From Ignavibacteria bacterium (GTDB lineage Bacteria; Bacteroidota; Ignavibacteria; Kapaibacteriales; UBA4661): a stretch of 64,000 nt of DNA. Below are positions 56,006 through 63,452 of the stretch, piece after piece. Both the position numbers and the translations under genes were made by a program. Each line of letters starts with the position of its first letter. Position 1 is the stretch's first letter. The stretch covers positions 31,721-95,720 of the forward strand of contig JACVZY010000004.1 in the NCBI GenBank assembly GCA_014654705.1, given 5' to 3'. Under the pieces are notes generated by a model, which had not been told where the DNA came from, made no database searches, and was given only the letters and a program-made list of their open reading frames with translations.

Positions 56006-56437
56006 CTACAATTTGTACCAGTCATCAAAATCTAGCACAATCATTTTGCCTTGCCTTTCCGCTATCTGTGCAATCGTGCCATTGCAATTATAGAACTCGG
56101 CAATCTGTGTGCCTTTCCGCTTGTGGATAGTTGGTGGTAAGCTAGGCTGTACAGGTAGTGTACGCGGGTCTTGTTGTACTGTGCGCTTTTGCCAAGAAAA
56201 AAACTTAGCAGTTGCGCGGTCGGAGAACGATACATTGGAAGTAATCATTTTTTCAAATGACGTGTCAAAAGCTATCTTCTGACGGTTTCCATACCGCAAG
56301 TATGCGCGTTTCGCATAGTTCGCTAGCCAATTAGCGACGTACAAAAATACAAAGATTCCGATACCAAGCAAGGGTGTTTCCAAGTGAAACGCCATTCTTG
56401 CGTCGGCAGTGCCTACGGTAGGTATTATTTCCGTCAT
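56006..56437 (-). CDS. Hypothetical protein with one membrane helix (orf143)
   Basis: The product is 143 residues: a short N-terminus, one membrane helix (about 23-40, LLGIGIFVFLYVANWLANY), then a basic, Pro-containing tail. No family is recognised. It is the last gene of the element, behind a palindrome array and a terminator, so it has its own promoter. In phage satellites this position often holds an accessory or interference gene; here that is only a guess from position. Confidence 0.6.
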   Translation of the reverse strand: MTEIIPTVGTADARMAFHLETPLLGIGIFVFLYVANWLANYAKRAYLRYGNRQKIAFDTSFEKMITSNVSFSDRATAKFFSWQKRTVQQDPRTLPVQPSLPPTIHKRKGTQIAEFYNCNGTIAQIAERQGKMIVLDFDDWYKL

Positions 56438-56470
56438 CGCTAATGACGCTATTAGGCGGATTATCTAAGA

Positions 56471-56562
56471 GAAATAGATAAATTTATAGCGTATCAAGAT
56501 AAATTTATCTGCTCTAGTAGTGATGTAAGTAAATTTACTTCGTACTTAAATAAATTTACTTA
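56471..56562. promoter_or_regulatory. Array of four AT-rich palindromes with TAAATTTA core
   Basis: TAAATTTA cores lie at 56479, 56500, 56530 and 56551, spaced 21, 30 and 21 bp, that is on about the same helix face. The two left units resemble AGATAAATTTATCT and the two right units AAGTAAATTTACTT; one of each pair is a perfect 14-bp palindrome. It lies just upstream of orf143 and behind the terminator of orf86. It is an operator cluster or a replication iteron set. Confidence 0.7.
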
Positions 56563-56631
56563 AAGCCCGCTCCCTGTATTGCACGGGTACGGAGTTTACG
56601 AAGCCCTTTAGACTTTCCGCGCTTGAAACGC

Positions 56632-56665
56632 AAAAAAGCCCATCCAACAATTAACGGACGGGCTT
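56632..56665 (-). terminator. Rho-independent terminator after orf86
   Basis: On the minus strand AAGCCCGTCC pairs with GGATGGGCTT (one mismatch), followed by a T run. It ends the main leftward operon and isolates orf143. Confidence 0.8.
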
Positions 56666-56688
56666 CTGGTTCTCCAAAAAAAATAGAA

Positions 56689-56949
56689 TCAAGTCAGATT
56701 TTCTGCTAACTGTTTGGCTACTGCTGTGCTCACTGGTTCGCCAATGTGAGCATCATTCAATCTCACGTAGGCAGATACCGATTGTGCAAGTGCATGAACT
56801 GCCCGTAGCACTATCTCTGGTTGTTCCTCGCTCTCAATTAAAGAGCTTGTGCGTTCAATCGCAGCCCAAAGACGCAATTTAGCTTCCTTTAGACTGCCTT
56901 TCTTACGCCGTTTGTGCGGCTTCTGTGCGGTCTTTGCTTGTGTTGGCAT
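56689..56949 (-). CDS. Small basic protein (orf86), possible small-terminase-like
   Basis: The product is 86 residues: a basic N-terminus (KPHKRRKKGSLKEAK) and two helices (LWAAIERTSSLIES; IVLRAVHALAQSVSAYVRL). The helix pattern is reminiscent of packaging or DNA-binding proteins next to capsid genes, but no family match can be claimed. Its ribosome site lies beside a run of eight G on the coding strand (56957-56964). Confidence 0.6.
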   Translation of the reverse strand: MPTQAKTAQKPHKRRKKGSLKEAKLRLWAAIERTSSLIESEEQPEIVLRAVHALAQSVSAYVRLNDAHIGEPVSTAVAKQLAENLT

Positions 56950-56970
56950 AGGTTTACCCCCCCCTCGTTT

Positions 56971-57219
56971 TTAAGTGATTACAGCATCCCTCAAAACGCC
57001 GTAGCGGATTGCAAGACCTACGCCGTGTGCCGGAACTATCTCGCCGTTTTTGTTTTCAGCAAGCATCTGTGCTGTGTACACACGCCCGTTTACTTCCAAG
57101 CGCACAAGTACGCCGTTTTCAGTGCATACACGAATAGTATTCGCCTCGTCTCGTATAACTACGGTATCAAGAGCGCTTGCGGTGGTGGGTTTCGGGAAAA
57201 GTTTATTGAGCAATCGCAT
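56971..57219 (-). CDS. Small hypothetical protein after the capsid gene (orf82)
   Basis: The product is 82 residues from ATG 57219, 11 bp after the capsid stop. The C-terminal two thirds are beta-rich (TIRVCTENGVLVRLEVNGRVY, then VPAHGVGLAIRYG), an OB- or decoration-like pattern. The tight spacing behind the capsid gene suggests a head-associated role, for example decoration or connector, which is speculation. The frame extends to 57285 without a plausible start. Confidence 0.6.
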   Translation of the reverse strand: MRLLNKLFPKPTTASALDTVVIRDEANTIRVCTENGVLVRLEVNGRVYTAQMLAENKNGEIVPAHGVGLAIRYGVLRDAVIT

Positions 57220-57230
57220 AGGAATATCTT

Positions 57231-58148
57231 TCAAAGCAGTGTAACAAGTGAGAGTGCAGACGGATTGCTGCAAAGTACAGCGCATTGTACCTCGCCCAAG
57301 AGCGTCAGAATGTTGCGCGTGAATAAATCCGTGTGGCTATCAGATGAACGAACACCGCTATCCAAAGCCGTCTTTGCAACAATAGTAGCTTGTGAATCAA
57401 GTACCAATGCCGTCTTTGCTGGTAACTTTGAACTTTCAACGCATTGCAAGCCCCAAAGATACACGTCTTGCGCTTCTGGATTCACGATATACCGCCCGCT
57501 TGCGTCCTTCTCTTCACGAAGAGCAAGCCACGAAGCGCTGTCTAGGACTGCCAAGTTTGGTACAACGCTTTGGGGTGCATCAACATTCGCAGCCCGAATC
57601 TGCACAGCCGCTCGTAATAACGCCTCTGCTATCGTGGTTGTTTGCGTGTAGTTAAGCCCTGCCATTGCAAGTAGTCCCGGACTGAGAACATCGGTAGAAT
57701 TGAGAATAAAGCTATCCACTTCGTTTTCTACCCCTGCCAAGAGTGCCGTATCTATCACATTTTGCGCCAAAGTCTCAGTAGCAAGCGCCTGACGTGTTGC
57801 AAAGGTGTGGTGCGCTATGCGACGGGGAACGGCTTCTGCCGGAGAATAATTGTAGTGCGCTTCGGCGGATGCTGTGCCTGACGCAACCGCCGCCGCGTTG
57901 GATTGCGCCTGTATCAACTGCCCGTACTTGATTGCATTGCTGTTCGCGATTTCGGCTTGTGGAAGCAATAAGTTCACAGCGCGGACGGTACGTGAGTTGT
58001 AGCTGGTTGCATGGTCGTTGTACGATATTGCTTTGAACGCCGCGCTCACGTCGCTGTGTGTGTTGCCTTTCGCCAAATGATGCCGTAATTGCTGCGTAGT
58101 TTGTCGAAATTGTGCATCATTCACGATGCTTTTGGAAAGTGTAGTCAT
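57231..58148 (-). CDS. HK97-fold major capsid protein
   Basis: The product is 305 residues. The C-terminal half follows the HK97 gp5 pattern closely: an ENEVDSFILNST helix end, PNLAVLDSASWLALREEKDASG (the 'asn-pro-ala-trp' region), LWGLQCVESSKLPAKTALVL (LWG at about 231-233) and DLFTRNILTLLGEVQCAV (about 274-291), the P-domain strand and spine. The N-terminal delta region is short, about 50 residues instead of the roughly 100 of HK97. Start ATG 58148 has AAGG upstream. It would form the shell of a small capsid. An encapsulin is less likely because of the phage-type context and the integrase. Confidence 0.87.
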   Translation of the reverse strand: MTTLSKSIVNDAQFRQTTQQLRHHLAKGNTHSDVSAAFKAISYNDHATSYNSRTVRAVNLLLPQAEIANSNAIKYGQLIQAQSNAAAVASGTASAEAHYNYSPAEAVPRRIAHHTFATRQALATETLAQNVIDTALLAGVENEVDSFILNSTDVLSPGLLAMAGLNYTQTTTIAEALLRAAVQIRAANVDAPQSVVPNLAVLDSASWLALREEKDASGRYIVNPEAQDVYLWGLQCVESSKLPAKTALVLDSQATIVAKTALDSGVRSSDSHTDLFTRNILTLLGEVQCAVLCSNPSALSLVTLL

Positions 58149-58185
58149 TAGGAAACCTTCGATAAGTAATTAAAAAATAAAACGA

Positions 58186-58608
58186 TTAAAGAGACCACTT
58201 ATACTGAGTGTGCCGTGCTTTTGTTGGTTGTTGTGCTAGTGATTGCAGCGAGATTGTATGCGGTTCTTTGGCATTTGTGAGCCGAAAACCAAGCAAATAG
58301 GCGCTTGCTGCTATGTTGTTACGCTGTTTAACGTCTGCAAAAATTGGCTGTACATGAATAGACAAGCCTTTCGCAGCCCGTTCACGGATAAATTGTAGTG
58401 CTGTTTTTGCCTGTGCTGTGCTGTGGAAGTGTGCTGTGAAAAGGCTTGCGACGGGATTGAGGCGAATGTCTGTCAGCATTGCAAGCGTTTCGCCGTCATA
58501 GCCATACAGCGCCCCTTCGTGTGCGAGTGTTTCCAAGCCTTTGAGAGCAAAGGACGGGACTTTTAGCCCCTGCGTACTTGGCGTGTCATGCCTAAGAATT
58601 ATTGTCAT
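58186..58608 (-). CDS. Compact S78-like prohead maturation protease (candidate)
   Basis: The product is 140 residues directly upstream of the capsid gene, the classic protease position. ERAAKGLSIHVQPIF aligns with the HK97 gp4 region EGMSVGF that holds the catalytic Ser. The earlier LAHEG (about residue 29) could supply the His. A later FRLTNAKEPHTISL stretch resembles the post-Ser strand of the family. It is shorter than usual and the catalytic Asp/Glu is uncertain, so it may be degenerate or act as a scaffold. It has AAGGAG nine bases upstream of ATG 58608 and overlaps the end of orf54 by 17 bp. Confidence 0.5.
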   Translation of the reverse strand: MTIILRHDTPSTQGLKVPSFALKGLETLAHEGALYGYDGETLAMLTDIRLNPVASLFTAHFHSTAQAKTALQFIRERAAKGLSIHVQPIFADVKQRNNIAASAYLLGFRLTNAKEPHTISLQSLAQQPTKARHTQYKWSL

Positions 58609-58756
58609 CGGTCTTGCTCCTTTCCTCGAAATGTTGAACGATTGCTAGTAACTCGCTTGGTGTAAACTTGTCTGGAGTTTTTTCCAGTTTCCAAACAATG
58701 TAAGCCGTTGCGAGTTCGGCAATCTCTTTGTTTGTTCTTGGCTGTTCCTTGTTCAT
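58592..58756 (-). CDS. Small hypothetical protein (orf54)
   Basis: The product is 54 residues from ATG 58756, ending at TAG 58592. It is charged and helical (TNKEIAELATAYIVWKLEKT). It fills the gap between the UmuD-like gene and the protease gene and overlaps the latter by 17 bp, so coupling is likely. The function is unknown. Confidence 0.55.
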   Translation of the reverse strand: MNKEQPRTNKEIAELATAYIVWKLEKTPDKFTPSELLAIVQHFEERSKTDDNNS

Positions 58757-58775
58757 GTTGGTCTTTCAATGATGA

Positions 58776-59162
58776 TTAAAATGGTGGATTGTAAAGCGGC
58801 TTTTGTACTGCGATTGCAACGCCCAGTATTCTAAATTCCTCGTCTGGCTGAATGTAGTACGGTTTGTACTCAGAGTTCTCTGGCATCAGAACAAACGTGC
58901 CTTTGCCAATTCCCAGACGCTTTACGGTGTGTTTGCCGTCCACAGAGGCGTGAACGATTTCCCCGATATAGGCTTCGGGCTTTAGTTTTGTAGCTTTTAT
59001 GATAACGGAATCTCCTGACTCTATGCCTATGCCTGTCAAACTCTCACCGCACACGACGACGGCATACATTTTATTGGTTGCACCTTTGAATGGTTCGGGT
59101 ACTGGCAATGTATCGGTGTCGGCAACGTTTAGGATTTTGCGTAACTTTTTGCTGGTTTTCAT
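58776..59162 (-). CDS. UmuD-like S24 peptidase-fold protein
   Basis: The product is 128 residues. The Ser-Lys dyad is visible: Ser41 in CGESLTGIGIESGD and Lys80 in HTVKRLG, with VLMPENSEYKPY and FRILGVAIAV after it, exactly the UmuD/LexA C-terminal layout. The N-terminus is only about 28 residues and has no HTH, so it is not a complete LexA-type repressor. No umuC is present. In an island it could be a RecA*-responsive switch partner or an anti-SOS factor; that is inference. Confidence 0.8.
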   Translation of the reverse strand: MKTSKKLRKILNVADTDTLPVPEPFKGATNKMYAVVVCGESLTGIGIESGDSVIIKATKLKPEAYIGEIVHASVDGKHTVKRLGIGKGTFVLMPENSEYKPYYIQPDEEFRILGVAIAVQKPLYNPPF

Positions 59163-59190
59163 AGTGATTTCTTAAAATGTGGGAAAATGG

Positions 59191-59481
59191 TTAGTTCAAA
59201 CTCATTGCCGGTACGCCTTCGCAGAAATGCTTTAGATACGATGCACAGGTCGCTACAACGGTGTTTTCAATGTCGGACGGTGGTAGTTGTAGGATTGCAA
59301 ATAAAACATCGTTAAACGCAGCGTGTCCGTGTTCTGGTATCAGTGTGCGGAAAATGTTCAATGCCTCTTTGCTATCAAAAATGACGGTTAAGCCATTGCT
59401 TGTAGGCTCTTCATACCGCCGCTTGCTTGTGCAGTACGGTTTAAGTCTTTCCAGTAGGTTGTTAAACTCAAAAGTTTCCAT
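59191..59481 (-). CDS. Hypothetical protein (orf96)
   Basis: The product is 96 residues, soluble and alpha/beta, with no recognised motif (a start with FEFNNLLERLKPYCTSKRRYEE). It lies between the 18-bp-stem hairpin (59521-59570) and the UmuD-like gene. Confidence 0.55.
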   Translation of the reverse strand: METFEFNNLLERLKPYCTSKRRYEEPTSNGLTVIFDSKEALNIFRTLIPEHGHAAFNDVLFAILQLPPSDIENTVVATCASYLKHFCEGVPAMSLN

Positions 59482-59520
59482 GATGTTTGATGTAAAATTT
59501 GTGTGTAAAAGTTGTTGTTT

Positions 59521-59570
59521 TCAGTCAGTCAGTCATTTCGCCCTTAAGGAAAAAATGACTGACTGACTGA
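59521..59570. promoter_or_regulatory. Perfect 18-bp inverted repeat built from TCAG/CTGA units
   Basis: TCAGTCAGTCAGTCATTT (59521) and AAATGACTGACTGACTGA (59553) are exact inverted copies around a 14-nt loop that itself contains the palindrome CCTTAAGG. No T run follows on either strand, so it is not a standard terminator. It lies between the RepA-like ATPase gene and orf96 and could be an origin, a protein-binding site or an RNA structure. Confidence 0.85.
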
Positions 59571-59577
59571 GAATTGA

Positions 59578-60876
59578 CTATAAAAATGATTCAGTTTCGG
59601 GTGTGCTATCGGTCGTAGTTGGTTTATCAGTGTAAAACCAGAAAAGTTCCTCACCGCTTTCTGTTCTTTCGCCGTCTCGTATTATCCACCCCGTTTTTTC
59701 TGCCTCTTGGAAAGCATTAAATCCCGCTTTGGATTCGTTTGCCAAGCCTTTGATAGCTGCGTAATCACGTGCAAAGCCCTTGCGCGTCATTCTTACGCCG
59801 TGAAAGACGCTTGCAATCAAGTTCCGTTTTTGAGATTCTTTGTTTTCAGCATTTGCGGGTTTTTCTGTAACAACCAGATTTTTCACGGTGCTATCGTATT
59901 GAACATAGAACGGTTCATGCTTACGAGTGTTCCGGCACTTCAAATATCGGACACAAACAACGTCCGTTTCTTGTTCCGCTTGGTTAGACACGAAGTCTAG
60001 CGCTATGACGGTACTTGCCTTATTAAGTGCCTCGCTGCCTATGTGTCCACGCGCTTTGTCGCTGTTTGGGTTTTCGTGAATCACACAGATAAAGGTTACG
60101 TCGTACTGGTTTATAGTGCTGTTCAATAAGTCAATCAATCGCATAGATTCTTTCACATCATTGAAATTCGTTACCAAGTCCGTCAGCACGTCCAAAACCA
60201 CAATCAGATGTTTGCCCTCGTATTCCTTTTGCTTCCGGCTTAAATACTCTGCAAAGAGGTCAAAACGGCTTTCACGTGGGATGCTGACAAGGGAAATGAA
60301 GTCGAAATTTGGCAAGTCCGCATCGTGGCTGTAACCCGCATTAGCCAAGATGTTTTGAATAGCAAAGGGGAAAGATTCTGTTATTGAACGCTCGGTATCA
60401 ACATACAGCACGGCGCAAGGATTGGTTGTATTAAGACGGAAGCCAATGTGTTCGTTATCCGGCATAAAACCCATCATTCGTAGTATCGCAGAACAGATGT
60501 TTTCTACCATACGGCTCTTGTGCCGTCCGAATTTTGCCTGTATCAAAAGGATTGTTCGCAGAAATAAAACAGGGTCTGCATCTCTCACCAATACAGGCTC
60601 TTGGAAAACAATGCGCTCACGGCGCTTTGTGTCAATTTGACTGCGTACCTTCATCAGTTCACCGTAAAGCCCGTCCGTGATTTCTGAATTGTTTTCAGTC
60701 CTCGTGTCGAAGTTGGGAAGCAATTCGTCGTAGATATTTTTCGGTACTTCATTTGGGCGAAAAAACTGCTCTTCTCCAACGGAATTACAGTACACTAACT
60801 GCGTGAATCTCGTTGTTCTATCAACACGCCAATAGGTAGCATCGTGAAAGCGTTGGTTTGCTGCGTTGGGTGTCAT
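59578..60876 (-). CDS. RepA-like AAA/RecA-fold ATPase of Bacteroidota mobile elements
   Basis: The product is 432 residues. A Walker A-like loop AKFGRHKSRM (Lys120-Ser121) is a variant of the KAKSRKT form I know from Bacteroidota mobilizable elements. AVLYVDTERS and the Walker B LIVVLDVLTDLV (about 224-235) follow, then CVIHENPNSDKARGHIGSEALNKA, the conserved arginine-finger/sensor region. It likely acts as replicative helicase or initiator ATPase of the element. Its ATG overlaps the stop of orf69 (ATGA), indicating translational coupling. Confidence 0.82.
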   Translation of the reverse strand: MTPNAANQRFHDATYWRVDRTTRFTQLVYCNSVGEEQFFRPNEVPKNIYDELLPNFDTRTENNSEITDGLYGELMKVRSQIDTKRRERIVFQEPVLVRDADPVLFLRTILLIQAKFGRHKSRMVENICSAILRMMGFMPDNEHIGFRLNTTNPCAVLYVDTERSITESFPFAIQNILANAGYSHDADLPNFDFISLVSIPRESRFDLFAEYLSRKQKEYEGKHLIVVLDVLTDLVTNFNDVKESMRLIDLLNSTINQYDVTFICVIHENPNSDKARGHIGSEALNKASTVIALDFVSNQAEQETDVVCVRYLKCRNTRKHEPFYVQYDSTVKNLVVTEKPANAENKESQKRNLIASVFHGVRMTRKGFARDYAAIKGLANESKAGFNAFQEAEKTGWIIRDGERTESGEELFWFYTDKPTTTDSTPETESFL

Positions 60877-61082
60877 TTGACTACCCCTTTCGCCCGTAAC
60901 TCATCAGTTGAAATCCACGCAAAATACTGCTGACCTTCTGACGGATGGTGGGTCAGAAACTCGACAGGCTTGCGTAGTTGTGCGCGATACTTACTGCCGT
61001 CTGGAGAAGGCATTAAAAACACAATGTTGGACGGCGCAACAAAAAAGCCGTGAATAGTTTGGAGAAACGTGTTGGGTTTCAT
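60873..61082 (-). CDS. Small hypothetical protein (orf69)
   Basis: The product is 69 residues with a hydrophobic patch (GFFVAPSNIVFLMPS) and a charged C-terminus; no motif is recognised. It overlaps the ATPase start by four bases (ATGA), so it probably regulates or accompanies that gene. Confidence 0.6.
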   Translation of the reverse strand: MKPNTFLQTIHGFFVAPSNIVFLMPSPDGSKYRAQLRKPVEFLTHHPSEGQQYFAWISTDELRAKGVVK

Positions 61083-61114
61083 AAATTGCCCTTAGAAAAT
61101 TGATGAATGATTTC

Positions 61115-61154
61115 GCCCGAAATACAGGTTCGTAGCTGTTTTCGGGCTTTTTTT
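61115..61154 (+). terminator. Terminator-like hairpin in + orientation inside the leftward operon
   Basis: GCCCGAAATACAG pairs with CTGTTTTCGGGC, followed by TTTTTTT on the + strand; the T run overlaps the stop codon of the HTH gene. On the minus strand no T tract follows. It would stop antisense transcripts rather than the operon. Confidence 0.7.
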
Positions 61155-61446
61155 ATTGTGGCAAGGAGTCCCGTACAATCAGTATGCGCCGTCCAAGTCT
61201 CTGGTACTGTATTTTCCCGTCTTTCATTCTTTTGTGCAGCGTCGGAAGCGTGATTTTAAGAGCCTTCGCAGCCTCTAATCGCGTCAGAAACCTGTTTTCG
61301 TCGGTCGTTTGGGATTGCTGTGTTTGGCGGTCGGAAATGGATTGGAGAAGGCTGTGGGCGTGTTCATCCAAAATGCGACGCAACATTGTTTCCAGTTGCG
61401 CCGAATCCATCAGAAGCAGCCCGTTTTGCGGTGCGGGTGTGTTCAT
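61153..61446 (-). CDS. AlpA/excisionase-like helix-turn-helix protein
   Basis: The product is 97 residues from ATG 61446, with AGGTGA upstream. The N-terminal half is a helical linker. The C-terminal half (about 53-94) is a winged-helix HTH_17-type domain: FLTRLEAAKALKITLPTLHKRMKDGKIQYQRLGRRILI. Such proteins act as excisionases or as AlpA-type activators of satellite genes. Position between integrase and replication ATPase fits either. Confidence 0.8.
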   Translation of the reverse strand: MNTPAPQNGLLLMDSAQLETMLRRILDEHAHSLLQSISDRQTQQSQTTDENRFLTRLEAAKALKITLPTLHKRMKDGKIQYQRLGRRILIVRDSLPQ

Positions 61447-61508
61447 AGCGTTCACCTTTGATAAAGGTTAGGAGAAAAACGCCGGAAGAGAGAAAAGAAA
61501 AAGTTGGT

Positions 61509-61626
61509 GGGAACAAATGCGAGGTGTATTTTTGAGTCTCTTACCTTCAAAAACTTTGCCCTGTGTGATTGTGCATTTGTTCCCGTTGTCCAACGGTGTT
61601 TTTCATCTTCCGGCAACGGGTTTTTT
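61509..61626. promoter_or_regulatory. Inverted repeats and + strand terminator in the intergenic control region
   Basis: GGGAACAAATGC (61509) and GCATTTGTTCCC (61573) are a perfect 12-bp inverted pair. CCCGTTG (61582) and CAACGGG (61614), followed by TTTTTT, form a second, + oriented hairpin. The 240-bp space upstream of the HTH gene presumably carries the promoter and operators of the element's operon. Confidence 0.65.
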
Positions 61627-61695
61627 ATTGTCTTGTACCAAAATAACGCTCAATTTATTTCCTTGCACTTGAAAAAAAATCAAGTGCTGGCTTCT

Positions 61696-62151
61696 TTACC
61701 TCTTCTTTGGTGTAAGTTCTTCTATTATTTCAGCTTGGTGATTCTTAGGGAGTAAATCAAACAGCGATAAAATGATTTGCTTAAATCTATCAAGGTCGCT
61801 TTTATCACCAATTTCATTATTCCGTGCTGCATATACCGCCTGCTTGAATCCGTGATTTGCTTCCGTGCCAAACGCTTGCGCAAAGTATTGCTCATCAACT
61901 AAATATTTTTTGTTAATCACAGCATATAACCTTGCCACATCGGTTTTTGACAGGCGTTTTCGCTCTTCCGTTTCGGTAAACGTAGGATTGTCGTTTTTCG
62001 CTACAAGGTCGTAACCGTTCAAAAGCCAATCTACAAGGTCGTTGCGTCCTGCCTTGTAGCTTGCTTTGATTGCTTCTGCAATCTCAGTGCTAAGTTTATC
62101 AAATTTTTCATCCAGTAACGAATGAATTTCCTGTGTTGGCTGCTTGCTCAT
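61696..62151 (-). CDS. Hypothetical protein (orf166/151)
   Basis: The product is 151 residues from ATG 62151, or 166 from ATG 62196, the latter overlapping the integrase end by ten bases with GGA six bases upstream. It is soluble and mostly helical, with KASYKAGRNDLVDWLLNGYDL and LPKNHQAEIIEELTPKKR. No family is recognised. It sits between the integrase and the control region. Confidence 0.6.
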   Translation of the reverse strand: MSKQPTQEIHSLLDEKFDKLSTEIAEAIKASYKAGRNDLVDWLLNGYDLVAKNDNPTFTETEERKRLSKTDVARLYAVINKKYLVDEQYFAQAFGTEANHGFKQAVYAARNNEIGDKSDLDRFKQIILSLFDLLPKNHQAEIIEELTPKKR

Positions 62152-62186
62152 TGCTGTTCTATTGATTGATTCTAAAAAAATACTAA

Positions 62187-63404
62187 TTACTTCCATGCCT
62201 TTTCCATCTCTTGACTAACAAGACTATCACTAACATCAAGATACTTTTTCAGCATTTTGAAGTCGCTGTGTCCGGTGATTTTCATAATGGCTTGGTGATT
62301 CATTCCGTTGGCAACACTGAGGCTCACAAACGTCCGCCGTGCCGTGTGCGAGGCAATCAGATTGTACTTTGGTTCGGTCTTGTCTATTCTTTGGTTGCCA
62401 CGATAACGAACAATCGTTGTAGGCGTGTCTATTCCGGCAAGCCTACACGCTTCTTTGATGTATTGGTTGGTCTTTTGAGAGCTAATAACAGGCAAGCGCC
62501 CGTGAGCGCGATATTTCTCCATAATGCCAAGAGCAAGCGCCGTCAGGGGAACTTGCAGCGTATCTCTCGTTTTCTTTGTGCGAATATGCCAAACATTCCC
62601 TTTCACGTCATCGAATTTGAAGGCTGCAATATCTGAAAACCTTTGCCCCGTGAAGCACTGGAAACAAAACACATCACGGACTCGTGCAAGCGTCGGTGAT
62701 TCTGAGAAATCGTGTTCCAATAGTCGCATCAGTTCTTCACGCTCCAGATAAATAACCTCTGTCTTATCGCTTGCCTTCACTTTGAAATGACGGTATGCGT
62801 CGTTTGTGTGATAGCCTCGCTCTTCCGCCCATCGCAGAAAGGTCTTTACAAGTGCAAAGGTCTTAGAAACGCTGTTATTGAGCAAGACAGCATCTTGGAC
62901 AAGGAAGGCACGGAAAGCATCTTCAAAGCGCTTGTCTATTGCATCAAACGTTAGCACGAAGTTTGTACGGACGGCGAATGTAGTCAGGTGGGCTTTCAAC
63001 GTTTTGAATTTCTTAAATGTTGCTGGTTGCCATACCGATTTCTGCGTATCAAGGTACTCATCGAAGATTGTAAGAAACTCATTCTTTTTCTTTGGCGCAA
63101 AATGCGCTCGTAATGCCGCTTTTGCCGTTTCAAAGTCGGCACATCTGCCAAGTTCTAATTCACGAACACACTTTTTCGCCTCATCTTCGTACTTATTCAG
63201 CAAGGCATTTAATTCGGGAGAGCCTGTGTAGGTAGGCTTTACACGCTGTTTGGACTTGTCCCATTTGCTTAACGGTATATCTTCTCCAACGCGAATAATG
63301 ACAGGGCGCGTTTCGCCTTTAGGACAACCTCGTACCCAAAGCGCAATACCGCGTTCCCCTTTGCGGTTTTCGCGCATATCAAGGTAAAAATTGTAGGAAG
63401 GCAT
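62187..63404 (-). CDS. int: Tyrosine recombinase (integrase) of the element
   Basis: The product is 405 residues from ATG 63404. An arm-binding N-terminus (YNFYLDMRENRKGERGIALWV), a SAM-like core-binding domain (about 100-215) and the catalytic domain follow. Catalytic residues: Arg in CFTGQRFSD, Lys in HIRTKKTRD, His353 and Arg356 in HTARRTF, His379 in GHSD and Tyr388 in KKYLDVSD. This is the Bacteroidota phage/ICE type. It lies about 220 bp inside attR and presumably inserts the element into the 3' end of ssrA. Confidence 0.93.
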   Translation of the reverse strand: MPSYNFYLDMRENRKGERGIALWVRGCPKGETRPVIIRVGEDIPLSKWDKSKQRVKPTYTGSPELNALLNKYEDEAKKCVRELELGRCADFETAKAALRAHFAPKKKNEFLTIFDEYLDTQKSVWQPATFKKFKTLKAHLTTFAVRTNFVLTFDAIDKRFEDAFRAFLVQDAVLLNNSVSKTFALVKTFLRWAEERGYHTNDAYRHFKVKASDKTEVIYLEREELMRLLEHDFSESPTLARVRDVFCFQCFTGQRFSDIAAFKFDDVKGNVWHIRTKKTRDTLQVPLTALALGIMEKYRAHGRLPVISSQKTNQYIKEACRLAGIDTPTTIVRYRGNQRIDKTEPKYNLIASHTARRTFVSLSVANGMNHQAIMKITGHSDFKMLKKYLDVSDSLVSQEMEKAWK

Positions 63405-63452
63405 ACGCTGGTTTTTACTGTGGTTGGTCAAACGCAAGAATTACGCTTCAAA

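Noticed and set aside
57231..58148. Encapsulin nanocompartment
   Set aside because: The flanking integrase, att repeats, protease candidate and small phage-like genes favour a phage-type capsid; no cargo gene is visible.
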